DNA of 39,421 nt from Rothia nasimurium. Lineage in GTDB: Bacteria; Actinomycetota; Actinomycetes; Actinomycetales; Micrococcaceae. The notes beneath the pieces are model-generated. The model was not told the origin of the DNA. It saw nothing but the letters and a program-made list of their open reading frames with translations, and made no database searches. A program made the translations under genes and the position numbers. Numbering within the stretch: the stretch's first letter is position 1; each line of letters opens with the position of its first letter. Positions 17,449 through 25,198 of the stretch are shown one piece after another. Location of the stretch: the NCBI RefSeq assembly GCF_928381705.1, contig NZ_CAKMSR010000016.1, positions 1 through 39,421 of the forward strand. The letters are read 5' to 3'.

Positions 17449-17864
17449 CCTGGGCTATCTGGGCCACCGGCCTGATTCTGACCCTAGCCACCTGGGGCAC
17501 CGTCTACCGCGTCTGGAAGGGCCCTGCCCTGCTAGACCGTGTGCTCGCCAGCGATGTGCTGCTCTCCATCCTGACCGCCGCGCTCTGCGTCCTGATGATT
17601 TACACCGACAGCCAGTTCTTCCTCATTCTGCTGGTGGCGCTCGCCATGATTGGTTTTGTGGGGTCGGTGACCGTGGCCCGCTTTGCTGATAACTCCAAGG
17701 CGGACGAGAGTACCCCGGTCTCCCGTTTGCACGAAGGACGCTCCCGCCGCCGCTCCCGGAAGAAGGGGAGCAAGTACGCCCCCGGGGAACTGGCAGAAGA
17801 TACTGACAAGGAGGGGCAGGAAAGTGCCCACCCCGTGCGTGCCAGCAAGGATTTGGGGGAGTAA
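17445..17864 (+). CDS. mrpF: Mrp Na+/H+ antiporter subunit F with basic tail
   Basis: A 139-residue subunit with three membrane segments in the first 85 residues, including the conserved KGPALLDRVLASDVLLS and DSQFFLILLVALAMIGFVGS regions. Ordinary MrpF is about 90 residues. Here a polar tail of about 55 residues follows, with the very basic patch EGRSRRRSRKKGSK and then acidic residues. The start ATG overlaps the mrpE stop. The tail contrasts with the acidic tail of MrpC in the same operon. Confidence 0.9.
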   Translation: MTWAIWATGLILTLATWGTVYRVWKGPALLDRVLASDVLLSILTAALCVLMIYTDSQFFLILLVALAMIGFVGSVTVARFADNSKADESTPVSRLHEGRSRRRSRKKGSKYAPGELAEDTDKEGQESAHPVRASKDLGE

Positions 17865-17867
17865 ACC

Positions 17868-18224
17868 ATGAATCTCGATACCGTTTTTGATGCCCTAACC
17901 ATCATCTGCATGATTCTGGGTGCCCTCATGTCGCTGGGTGCCGCTATCGGTCTGGTACGTTTCCCTGACCTGCTCACCCGCCTGCATTCGGGCACCAAGC
18001 CCCAGGTCTTCGGTATGATTCTCATGCTGCTGGCGGTGGCTTTCCACTTCCGCTCCCTGGAGCTGCTGCCGGTGCTCCTAGTGATTTTGCTGCTGCAGAT
18101 GCTTACTATCCCCATCTCAGGGCACATGATGGGCCGCTCCGGCTACCGCAACAAGCACTTCCGCAAGGACGACCTGCGCCACGATGACCTGCGCGCCCTG
18201 GTCGACGAGGTGGAGGGGAACTAG
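17868..18224 (+). CDS. mrpG: Mrp Na+/H+ antiporter subunit G
   Basis: A 118-residue MrpG subunit with three membrane segments. The signature GAAIGLVRFPDLLTRLHSGT followed by KPQVFGMILMLLAVAFHF is characteristic. It starts 3 nt after the mrpF stop and is the last gene of the operon. A bidirectional terminator at 18264-18330 follows. The C-terminal 25 residues are charged and probably cytoplasmic. Confidence 0.92.
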   Translation: MNLDTVFDALTIICMILGALMSLGAAIGLVRFPDLLTRLHSGTKPQVFGMILMLLAVAFHFRSLELLPVLLVILLLQMLTIPISGHMMGRSGYRNKHFRKDDLRHDDLRALVDEVEGN

Positions 18225-18263
18225 GGGACTAGCCCACGGGCGTCCGCCTGCCCCTATTCCCGC

Positions 18264-18330
18264 AAGGGGACCAGAAAACCAAAAAAGGACCGCGAAATAT
18301 GCGGTCCTTTTTTGGTTCTGCGGTCCCCTT
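18264..18330. terminator. Bidirectional terminator between mrpG and the POT transporter gene
   Basis: A 17-bp perfect inner stem (18277-18293 with 18301-18317) has six A on one side and six T on the other. It is enclosed by AAGGGGACC/GGTCCCCTT (18264-18272, 18322-18330). It has the same GGACCGC/GCGGTCC design as the hairpin at 7329-7389. Confidence 0.88.
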
Positions 18331-18348
18331 GTGAGGAGTGAGAAGAAA

Positions 18349-19830
18349 CTAGCGAATACCCGCCATCTTCTTCACAATCCAGCCGTTCAGTGCCCAGAGA
18401 GCCACACCGATACCGATGGTCACAACACCCAGCGTGGTGAAGTAGGCAACCTCGGTCTCGAGTGAGTAGAACCGACCCAGCCAGCCGGCCAGTACAGTGC
18501 CCAGGGAGATGGAGGTGAAATAGAGCGCTACCATAGCTACACGGTGCTTCTCGGGAGCTAGCTTGGTCGCTAGAGAAGACCCTACCGGTGAGATAGAGAG
18601 CTCGCCCATGGTGCAGATAAAGAGAATCAGCACAATCCACATGAAATTCACGTTGGTGTTGCCCGCCTGAGTTAGGAAGATGAGGAAGGCGATACCGATG
18701 AGAATAAGAGCGATAGCGAATTTGACCGGGGTCGTGGGCTGGCGATCACCGAGCTTAGTCCACATGGCCGTGAAAACAGCACCGAAGATGATGATGAACA
18801 CCGGGTTGATGGAGTTCATGAACTCGGGAGTAAGCTGCAGACCCAAGATATTCCAGTTGATACGTGACTCTGAGTAGACTGCCAGCACGGTGAACTGCTG
18901 CTGGAAGAGGGCCCAGAAAGCTACGTTACCAATGAACATAGGAATGAAAGAGACCACGCGGGAGTGCTCTTCAGAAGTAGTGAGCTTGGAGGTCAGCAGG
19001 GTATAGAAAAGCAAAGCTGCGCACACAGCCACGGTGCACATAACCCAGGTAGCCAAGTTAGCAGGGTTGATGAGACCGGTGAAGACCAGAACGAGGATAA
19101 CAGCAACAATAGCTACCGCTGCAAGGGAGTAGGTACGCTTCTCGCTGGCGGTTAGGGGCTGGGAGAGCTGGTGGACGGACGCCGGTAGGTTCTTACGGGT
19201 CAGCGAGTACTGGATGAGGCCAGCAGCCATACCCAGAGCAGCCAGGCCGAAGCCAACGTGGAAGCCGTAGTTTTCGCGCAGAATGCCGGTGAGCATGGGG
19301 CCGAGAAGGGCACCAATATTCACGCCGATGTAGAAGATTGTGAAGCCACCGTCTCGGCGGGGGTCGGTCTTGCTGTAGAGCGATCCGACGAGCACAGAAG
19401 CGTTGGTCTTAAGGCCGCCAGAGCCAATAGCAACTAGAACCAGACCTGCAATAACACCGGCAGCACCGGGCAGAATCGCCAGAGCGATATGACCTGCCAT
19501 GATGGCCCAGGCTGAGTAGTAGAGGGTGCGCTCGGGGCCGAGCACACGGTCACCGAGGAAGCCGCCCACCACAGCCATAAGGTAGACCATGCCACCATAG
19601 GCACCCATAACGCCTGCTGCTGAGGCCTCACTGAGCAAGCCAAGACCACCACGGTCAGCCTCCCAGTAGAGGTAGTAGAGCATGATGACCTGCATGCCGT
19701 AGAAAGAGAAACGTTCCCAGAGTTCTACCGAGAAAAGGTTAGCTAGCATACGGGGGTGTCCAAAGAACCCCCGGTCGTTACTTGAGGTGTCTGCTGGGTT
19801 CGGCGGTGTCGCCGCAGGCAGAGTAGACAT
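18349..19830 (-). CDS. POT/PTR-family proton:oligopeptide symporter
   Basis: A 493-residue membrane protein with about 12-14 segments that should import di- and tripeptides with protons. The family signature is clear near the N-terminus: GFFGHPRML at 21-29 and ELWERFSFYGM at 36-46 (the ExxERF proton-coupling motif: E36, E39, R40). Further on come VGANI-like GVNIGALLGP and ELSISPVGSSLATKLAP, also typical. I chose ATG 19830 (MSTLPA) because the next in-frame ATG at 19869 adds 13 residues before the variable N-terminus. The upstream AAGCGAG is only a weak ribosome site. It stands alone between terminators. Confidence 0.9.
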   Translation of the reverse strand: MSTLPAATPPNPADTSSNDRGFFGHPRMLANLFSVELWERFSFYGMQVIMLYYLYWEADRGGLGLLSEASAAGVMGAYGGMVYLMAVVGGFLGDRVLGPERTLYYSAWAIMAGHIALAILPGAAGVIAGLVLVAIGSGGLKTNASVLVGSLYSKTDPRRDGGFTIFYIGVNIGALLGPMLTGILRENYGFHVGFGLAALGMAAGLIQYSLTRKNLPASVHQLSQPLTASEKRTYSLAAVAIVAVILVLVFTGLINPANLATWVMCTVAVCAALLFYTLLTSKLTTSEEHSRVVSFIPMFIGNVAFWALFQQQFTVLAVYSESRINWNILGLQLTPEFMNSINPVFIIIFGAVFTAMWTKLGDRQPTTPVKFAIALILIGIAFLIFLTQAGNTNVNFMWIVLILFICTMGELSISPVGSSLATKLAPEKHRVAMVALYFTSISLGTVLAGWLGRFYSLETEVAYFTTLGVVTIGIGVALWALNGWIVKKMAGIR

Positions 19831-20009
19831 ATCGACTCGCTTATATAGATAGGAAAACCGTGTGTGCACGGTATCTGTTCGGTAGGTAACGATACTCTAA
19901 TCAGCTGGCTTAGTTAAACCCGTCAGTCACTTTTCTTTAGGTTTAGGCTGCGGGCTATTAGAGTTAGTGGCGACAGCACTTAGATATTTTTATCGTGAAG
20001 GAGACCCTT

Positions 20010-20339
20010 ATGAACGACGATTTACGCCAGGTAACCGTTGATGAAATTCCCGCAGACGCCAAAATCCTTGACGTGCGTGAAGACTACGAGTGGGTAGAAG
20101 GCCACATCGAAGGCGCCCAGCACATCCCCCTAGGCGAGGTGCCCGAACGCTACGGCGAAGTTCCCCTCGACGAGGACGTCTACGTCATCTGCCGCGCCGG
20201 TGGCCGCTCCCTGCGCGCTGCAGCCTACCTCACCCAGTACGGCTTCGACGCCATCAACGTCATCGGCGGTATGGGTGCCTGGCAGGACGCCGAAAAGCCC
20301 ATGGTCTCAGAAAATGGCGAAACCCCTCAGGTTCGCTAA
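20010..20339 (+). CDS. Single-domain rhodanese-like sulfurtransferase
   Basis: A 109-residue protein with one rhodanese domain, which transfers sulfane sulfur through a cysteine persulfide. The N-terminal DVREDYEWVEGHIEGAQHIP is classic, and the active-site loop CRAGGRS puts the catalytic cysteine at C61. The length matches stand-alone rhodaneses. I chose ATG 20010 with GAAGGAGA upstream, not the GTG at 19995. A TTAGATATT stretch about 25 nt upstream may hold the -10 box. Acceptor and pathway are unknown. Confidence 0.9.
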   Translation: MNDDLRQVTVDEIPADAKILDVREDYEWVEGHIEGAQHIPLGEVPERYGEVPLDEDVYVICRAGGRSLRAAAYLTQYGFDAINVIGGMGAWQDAEKPMVSENGETPQVR

Positions 20340-20358
20340 CTCGATGGCCGGTAGCTAC

Positions 20359-20577
20359 GGTTTTACCTGTGCAAGCCACCCTTAACGCCAGCCCCGAGCC
20401 AGGCTTGCGCAGGTAAAACCTCCGCCCCGCCTCTTAAGCGCCAGCCCCGAGCCAGGCTTGCGCAGGTAAAACCTCCGCCCCGCCCGTTAAACGCCACCTC
20501 CGAGCCAGGCTTGCGTAGGTAAAACCTCCGCCCCGCCCCCAACACACCCGCGCAGGTAAAACCTTCGCCTGTCTCGT
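20359..20577 (+). repeat. Core-and-arms repeat copy D with 53-bp tandem repeat
   Basis: A hairpin of 19-bp arms (20359-20377 with 20402-20420, one mismatch) carries the family core CGCCAGCCCCGAGCCAGG. From 20386 the same 53-bp unit (core plus right arm plus CTCCGCCCCGCC) is repeated head to tail at 20386-20438, 20439-20491 and 20492-20544, with a partial fourth copy to about 20571. It ends right at the -10 box of pabB. Confidence 0.85.
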
Positions 20578-20583
20578 TACAAT
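20578..20583 (+). promoter_or_regulatory. -10 box of pabB, leaderless
   Basis: TACAAT, 6 nt, then GTG 20590. Confidence 0.5.
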
Positions 20584-20589
20584 AAGTCG

Positions 20590-22011
20590 GTGACCTCTCT
20601 AACCTGTCGTGTCCTGAACTTTCCGGTAGAACCCGCCGCCGCCTTCCCCGTGCTGGCTGGTAGTCCTGCGTATGCTTTTTGGCTGGATTCAGCCCGCGAC
20701 GAGTCGCCTATGTCCCGCTACTCCTACCTGGGGGCGCCCCTGGACGGGGGAGTGCTGCGCTATGCGCAGCCGGGGCAGGTTGATATGCTCGATACGAGCG
20801 GACGCCCGTACCAGGTTTATCGCGACAGTATTTGGCAGGTGCTCCCCGACTTCCTGGAATCCGCGCCCCGCCCCGAACTCGATGAGGGTCAGGACGTCCC
20901 GCCCGCCGACGTCCTACTGGGCGGCTATGTGGGGTTTATGGGCTATGAGGCCCACGCAGACCTAGAAGTCACCGCCTTCCACAGCGAACACCCCCAGCGG
21001 GTGGCCCGCACCCCCGACGCCCTCTGGATGCCTGCCACCCACTACCTAATCTACGAGCACGATAGCGGGAAAGCCTGGCTGGTTGGCCCCGCTGACTGGG
21101 TTGAAGAGACCACGCAAAAACTGCTTAAAACCAGCTCTTCACCTGAATCTATAGCCGGTCAAGAATATGCTTCGCGGGTAGTTTTACCCGACTTCCCCCT
21201 GCCCGATCGAACGGACTATCTAGCTGCTATTGCCGCAGCCCAGGCTGAGATCGCTGAGGGCAACAGCTACGAGGTGTGCCTGACGGCTGAGACCTCCCAG
21301 CAGCTGCCTACCCCACTGGGTGCCGATGAACTTCTGAGCCTCTATCTGGCCCAGCGGCAGGCTAACGCCGCCCCCTATGCCGCCTTCTTGCGGTGCGATG
21401 ACTTCACGGTGCTCTCATCCTCGCCCGAGAAGTTCTTGACCGTCACCGCCGGCGGCCGCGCCGAAGCCAAGCCCATCAAAGGCACCGTGCCGCGGGGCGC
21501 GTCCGCTCATGAAGATGCCCAGGCCGCTGCCTGGCTTGCGAATGACCCCAAAACCCGGGCCGAAAACCTCATGATCGTGGACCTGCTCCGTAACGATCTT
21601 TCTCTGGTCTCCCACCCCGAGAGCGTGCGGGTGCCGGTGCTGATGGGGGTGGAGTCCTACTCGACTGTGCACCAGCTGGTCTCGACCATCGTCTCTCAAC
21701 TGCGTCCGGGTATCACCGCCCTGGACGCGGTCGCCGCCTGCTTCCCCGGCGGCTCCATGACCGGGGCGCCAAAGGCCGCCACCATGGCCATTATCGACCG
21801 GCTTGAGGGGCGAGCCCGCGGGGTCTACTCCGGTGCCCTGGGCTACCTGGGGGCGGACGGCTCAGCCGCCCTCTCCATCGTCATCAGGACGCTGGTAGCC
21901 CACTCGGACGGTCTTATCACCCTGGCAGCGGGTGGGGCAATCGTCGCTGACTCCGACCCGGCCGCCGAATACGACGAGATGGTCACCAAGCTCAAGGCAG
22001 CTACCCCCTAA
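20590..22011 (+). CDS. pabB: Aminodeoxychorismate synthase component I
   Basis: A 473-residue chorismate-utilising enzyme that makes 4-amino-4-deoxychorismate for folate. Key features are PIKGT with the PabB lysine K297, ENLMIVDLLRNDLSLV, GVESYSTVHQLVSTI, the GGSMTGAPK motif and the closing AGGAIVADSDPAAEYDEM. PIKGT rather than PIAGT separates PabB from anthranilate synthase TrpE, which carries alanine there. No glutaminase (PabA) or lyase (PabC) domain is fused and neither gene is in the window, so partners must lie elsewhere. The GTG start at 20590 follows a -10 box by 6 nt. The stop overlaps the left arm of the 22011-22055 hairpin. Confidence 0.88.
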   Translation: MTSLTCRVLNFPVEPAAAFPVLAGSPAYAFWLDSARDESPMSRYSYLGAPLDGGVLRYAQPGQVDMLDTSGRPYQVYRDSIWQVLPDFLESAPRPELDEGQDVPPADVLLGGYVGFMGYEAHADLEVTAFHSEHPQRVARTPDALWMPATHYLIYEHDSGKAWLVGPADWVEETTQKLLKTSSSPESIAGQEYASRVVLPDFPLPDRTDYLAAIAAAQAEIAEGNSYEVCLTAETSQQLPTPLGADELLSLYLAQRQANAAPYAAFLRCDDFTVLSSSPEKFLTVTAGGRAEAKPIKGTVPRGASAHEDAQAAAWLANDPKTRAENLMIVDLLRNDLSLVSHPESVRVPVLMGVESYSTVHQLVSTIVSQLRPGITALDAVAACFPGGSMTGAPKAATMAIIDRLEGRARGVYSGALGYLGADGSAALSIVIRTLVAHSDGLITLAAGGAIVADSDPAAEYDEMVTKLKAATP

Positions 22012-22055
22012 AAAGTGCAAGTGCCTGTCACTTTTCACGGGGCACTTGCACTTTT
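22011..22055. repeat. Hairpin repeat, type AAAAGTGCA-nn-TGCC (copy 2)
   Basis: AAAAGTGCAAGTGCC (22011-22025) pairs perfectly with 22041-22055. The loop contains CACTTTT (22029-22035), a second partner for the AAAAGTG arm. It shares loop and stem ends with the copy at 996-1040. It may terminate pabB. Confidence 0.7.
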
Positions 22056-22081
22056 CGCGGGGTAAATATCTGCCGGTCTAC

Positions 22082-22087
22082 TAGACT
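22082..22087 (+). promoter_or_regulatory. -10 box of pyrE, leaderless
   Basis: TAGACT, 7 nt, then ATG 22095. Confidence 0.5.
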
Positions 22088-22094
22088 AAAAAGC

Positions 22095-22676
22095 ATGACT
22101 AACCTCTCCACCACCCTCCCCATCGAAGAAGCCCGCGAACGTCTGCGCGAGCTCATCAGCGAACTGGCTGTCGTGCGCGGCAAGGTCACCCTGGCCTCCG
22201 GTAAGGAAGCCGACTACTACGTCGACCTGCGCCGCATCACCCTGCACCACGAGGCCTCCCGCCTGGTTGGCCAGGTCATGCTCGACCTGCTCGACTCAGC
22301 CGGAATCGAATTTGACGCCGCCGGCGGTCTGACCATGGGGGCTGACCCCGTCGGTCACGCTATCATGCGCACCGCTGGCGACCAGGGCCGCGCCATCGAC
22401 ACCTTCGTGGTGCGTAAGGCTCAGAAGTCCTACGGCATGGGCCGTCAGGTTGAGGGCCCCTCAGTGGAAGGACGCCGCGTGGTAGCTGTCGAGGACACCT
22501 CCACCACCGGCGGCTCCGCTCTCACCGCCGTTGAAGCCCTGCGTAAGGCTGGTGCTGAGGTGGTGGCTGTTGCCGTCATCGTTGACCGGGCTACCGGCGC
22601 CAAGGAGCACATTGAAGAGGTTGCAGGCGTGCCCTGCCTCTACGCCTACTCCAAGACCGACCTGGGCCTGGACTAA
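22095..22676 (+). CDS. pyrE: Orotate phosphoribosyltransferase
   Basis: A 193-residue type I phosphoribosyltransferase that joins orotate to PRPP to give OMP in pyrimidine synthesis. The PRPP-binding loop VVAVEDTSTTGGS is at 129-141. The N-terminal SGKEADYYVDLRRITLH and central GLTMGADPVGHA fit the PyrE orotate site. Length and layout are typical of actinobacterial PyrE. It stands apart from other pyr genes, followed directly (0 nt) by the RNA methyltransferase, as is common in actinobacteria. Confidence 0.93.
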   Translation: MTNLSTTLPIEEARERLRELISELAVVRGKVTLASGKEADYYVDLRRITLHHEASRLVGQVMLDLLDSAGIEFDAAGGLTMGADPVGHAIMRTAGDQGRAIDTFVVRKAQKSYGMGRQVEGPSVEGRRVVAVEDTSTTGGSALTAVEALRKAGAEVVAVAVIVDRATGAKEHIEEVAGVPCLYAYSKTDLGLD

Positions 22677-23333
22677 GTGGCAGACCTAGAAGCAACCGAG
22701 CCCGAAACCGAGAGCCCGGAGCGGGAAATCGGCGTCGGCCCCTGGGAAGGCGAATGGCCAGAAGGCGACCACTGGGACCCCGAGCTGCTGCGCGAGGGCG
22801 ACCGCCGCAACGTCCTTGACCACTACCGCTACTGGACCATGGACGCCATCATCGCCGACCTCGACACCCGCCGCCACTCCTTCCACGTGGCCATCGAAAA
22901 CTGGCAGCACGACCTCAACATCGGCACCGTGGTGCGCACCGCTAACGCCTTTCTGGCGAAAGAAGTGCACATTATCGGCAAGAAGCGCTGGAACCGACGC
23001 GGGGCTATGGTGACTGACCGCTACCAGCACGTGCGCCACCACCCTACCGTCGAAGACTTCGTGACCTGGGCGAAGGGTGAGGGGCTTGCCATCATCGGCA
23101 TTGATATCTTCCCCGACTCCAAGCAGCTGGAAACCTATGACCTACCCAAGGACTGCGTCCTGGTCTTTGGTCAGGAGGGGCCCGGCCTGTCAGAGGAGAT
23201 TCACGCGGCCGCCGAGGCAACCCTGTCTATCGAGCAGTACGGCTCCACCCGCTCCATGAACGCAGCAACCGCTGCCGGCATTGCCATGCATGCCTGGATC
23301 CGCCGTCACGAGTTCGGCCAGCGCGTCAGCTAG
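22677..23333 (+). CDS. SpoU/TrmH-family RNA 2'-O-methyltransferase
   Basis: A 218-residue SPOUT methyltransferase that should methylate ribose of a tRNA or rRNA nucleotide using SAM. The three family motifs are LNIGTVVRTANAF at 80-92 (N81, R87), FGQEGPGLSE at 164-173 (with the conserved E167) and the knot-forming STRSMNAATAAGIAMHAW at 190-207. The first 50 residues are acidic and variable. GTG 22677 immediately follows the pyrE stop, so translation is coupled and a shorter start is unlikely. The target nucleotide is unknown. A hairpin terminator at 23424-23464 follows. Confidence 0.88.
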   Translation: MADLEATEPETESPEREIGVGPWEGEWPEGDHWDPELLREGDRRNVLDHYRYWTMDAIIADLDTRRHSFHVAIENWQHDLNIGTVVRTANAFLAKEVHIIGKKRWNRRGAMVTDRYQHVRHHPTVEDFVTWAKGEGLAIIGIDIFPDSKQLETYDLPKDCVLVFGQEGPGLSEEIHAAAEATLSIEQYGSTRSMNAATAAGIAMHAWIRRHEFGQRVS

Positions 23334-23423
23334 ACCTGAGAGCGGACGCCCGCCCCGCCGGCGTCCGCCGAACTCGCCAGCTGCGGCGCCCACCGGCGTC
23401 CGCTGGCGCTGAGTGTCCATGAA

Positions 23424-23464
23424 AATCGCGGAGTGCCCACACGTTTCGTGGGCACTCCGCGATT
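23424..23464. terminator. Hairpin terminator after the pyrE-trmH-like pair
   Basis: AATCGCGGAGTGCCCAC (23424-23440) pairs perfectly over 17 bp with 23448-23464, loop ACGTTTC. It is followed by TCTCG rather than a pure T-run. Three GCGTCCGC octamers precede it at 23342-23403. Confidence 0.7.
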
Positions 23465-23531
23465 CTCGTAAGCGCTTGCATTTCTGCAAAAACTTTCCCC
23501 CTGAAGTATTTTATTAATGTACTACCGGGTC

Positions 23532-23537
23532 TAGAAT
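23532..23537 (+). promoter_or_regulatory. Probable -10 box of the MFS exporter gene
   Basis: TAGAAT, about 39 nt before ATG 23576; the -35 (TTTTAT at 23509-23514, 17-nt spacer) is weak. Confidence 0.4.
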
Positions 23538-23575
23538 GGCTATGTACGCCAAAGACGAGAGCAAAGAGGTGCAGT

Positions 23576-25036
23576 ATGAACACAAGGCCAGAGCCCGGTA
23601 ACACCCAGGGAGCACCTGACGCCCAGTTGCCCGCCACCAGCAGCCCCCGTAAGCTCCTCACGGCCCTGCTCACCCCGCTCTTCATGGCCCTTATGGCCAT
23701 CTCGGTCGTCAATGTCGCCCTCACCCCTATCGGGCACTCCCTCAACGCGGGGTCCAGCCAAACCCAGTGGGTCGTCTCCGGCTACGCCCTGGCTTTTGGC
23801 GTGCCCCTGGTTGCCGCCGGTCGTATCGGCGACGCCACCGGCCGCCGCCGCATGTTCATGATCGGGGTTTCCTTCTTCACCCTGGGCTCCTTGCTCAGTG
23901 CCGTCGCACCCACCATCGAAATCCTTATCGCCGCCCGCGTGCTCCAGGGCCTTGGTGCGGGCTTCTTCAACCCCCAAACCACCGGCATCATCCAGGCCAA
24001 CTTCACCGGCCAAGCCCGCGCCCGCGCCTACGGCATGTTCGGCACCGTGGTGGCGCTCGCCGTCATTGTGGGCCCGGTGCTCGGTGGCTTCCTCATACAA
24101 ATCTTCGGCGATGCCCTCGGCTGGCGCATGATGTTCCTGGTCAACGTGCCCATCGGTCTAGCCGGGCTCCTGCTGGCCCGCCTCTGGGTACCCAACGACC
24201 GGGCGTCCGCGCCCTCGCGCGGAACCCGCCTCGACCTTGACCCCGTGGGCATGGCAACCCTTGCCCTAGCTATTTTCGCGGTTCTCTTCCCCTTCGTGGA
24301 ACGCAGCGGCAATCTGTTGGTCTGGGTCACCCTGCCGGCCGGCCTAGCCCTGCTGGCCTTCTTCATCGCTTGGGAGAAGCGCTACAAGAAGGCAGGGCGC
24401 CCGCCCATGCTCGACATTGATTTGGTGACAAAGCCGGCTTTCCGCAACGGCATTATGATTGTGACCCTCTACTTCTTGGGCAATACCAGCGTCTGGTTGG
24501 TGATTCCCATTTACGTACAGAACCACCTGGGTCAAAGTGCGCTGACCGCCGCCCTCATTACGATTCCCTCGTCCCTGCTGTCTGCTTTTGCTGCTCCCTG
24601 GGCAGGACGCCGCGTGCTGGCTATGGGCCGCCGCATGGTGATGCTGGGGTTCGGGCTGTCGCTCACTTCGATCCTTGCCACCATGCTTACCGTCACCCCG
24701 GTTGAGCAGGGACTGCTGCCGGTCTGGGCTCTGGCGGTGCCCCTGATCTTGATTGGTGCCGGTGGTGGTCTGGTGATTTCTCCCAACCAGACCCTCACAC
24801 TGGCGTCCGTTCCGCCCGCTATTAGCGGTGTGGCCGGCGGCGTGCTGTCCCTGGGTCAGCGTATGGGCGCGGCAATCGGTACAGCTATCATTCCCTCGAT
24901 TCTCTACGGGCTAGTTGAATCGGGTGCCCACTGGAACGTGGGGCTGATTGCCTCCTTCGGGGCTATCGTGCTCACCCTCTCGCTCGGTCTGACCTTCACT
25001 ATCGCTGACCATCGCCGCGAACTGCGCGAAGGGTAG
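23576..25036 (+). CDS. DHA2-family MFS multidrug exporter
   Basis: A 486-residue drug:H+ antiporter-2 type transporter with about 14 membrane segments. Landmarks are SSQTQWVVSGYALAFGVPLV, the motif A-like GRIGDATGRRRMFM after the second helix and RVLQGLGAGFFNP, followed by AVIVGPVLGGFL, the antiporter motif C region. This matches EmrB/QacA-like proteins. There is no regulator gene next to it. AGAGGTG precedes ATG 23576. Expected to export cationic or hydrophobic compounds, but no substrate can be read from sequence. Intact. Confidence 0.88.
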   Translation: MNTRPEPGNTQGAPDAQLPATSSPRKLLTALLTPLFMALMAISVVNVALTPIGHSLNAGSSQTQWVVSGYALAFGVPLVAAGRIGDATGRRRMFMIGVSFFTLGSLLSAVAPTIEILIAARVLQGLGAGFFNPQTTGIIQANFTGQARARAYGMFGTVVALAVIVGPVLGGFLIQIFGDALGWRMMFLVNVPIGLAGLLLARLWVPNDRASAPSRGTRLDLDPVGMATLALAIFAVLFPFVERSGNLLVWVTLPAGLALLAFFIAWEKRYKKAGRPPMLDIDLVTKPAFRNGIMIVTLYFLGNTSVWLVIPIYVQNHLGQSALTAALITIPSSLLSAFAAPWAGRRVLAMGRRMVMLGFGLSLTSILATMLTVTPVEQGLLPVWALAVPLILIGAGGGLVISPNQTLTLASVPPAISGVAGGVLSLGQRMGAAIGTAIIPSILYGLVESGAHWNVGLIASFGAIVLTLSLGLTFTIADHRRELREG

Positions 25037-25130
25037 ACCGGACGGGGCAGGGGTAACACTTGCCTTCCACCCGCTTCATAAAAGTGCTTATCAGGTACAG
25101 TAAAAACATTCCCTGTACGCACATTCCGCC

Positions 25131-25165
25131 TAGGTAAGCTGTTTCTTTCTGAGGGCAGTTACCTA
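25131..25165. promoter_or_regulatory. Inverted repeat upstream of the DASS transporter
   Basis: TAGGTAA and TTACCTA bracket a CTG/CAG inner pair. A TACAGT -10-like box lies upstream at 25096-25101, so the repeat would fall in the 5' leader or downstream operator of the gene at 25199. Confidence 0.4.
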
Positions 25166-25198
25166 CGGCATCAGCACACACAATGAAGTGAGGTTGAG

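Noticed and set aside
20386..20544. 53-bp repeats as a CRISPR array
   Set aside because: The units are contiguous with no unique spacers, are longer than CRISPR repeats, share a core with dispersed hairpins, and no cas gene is nearby.
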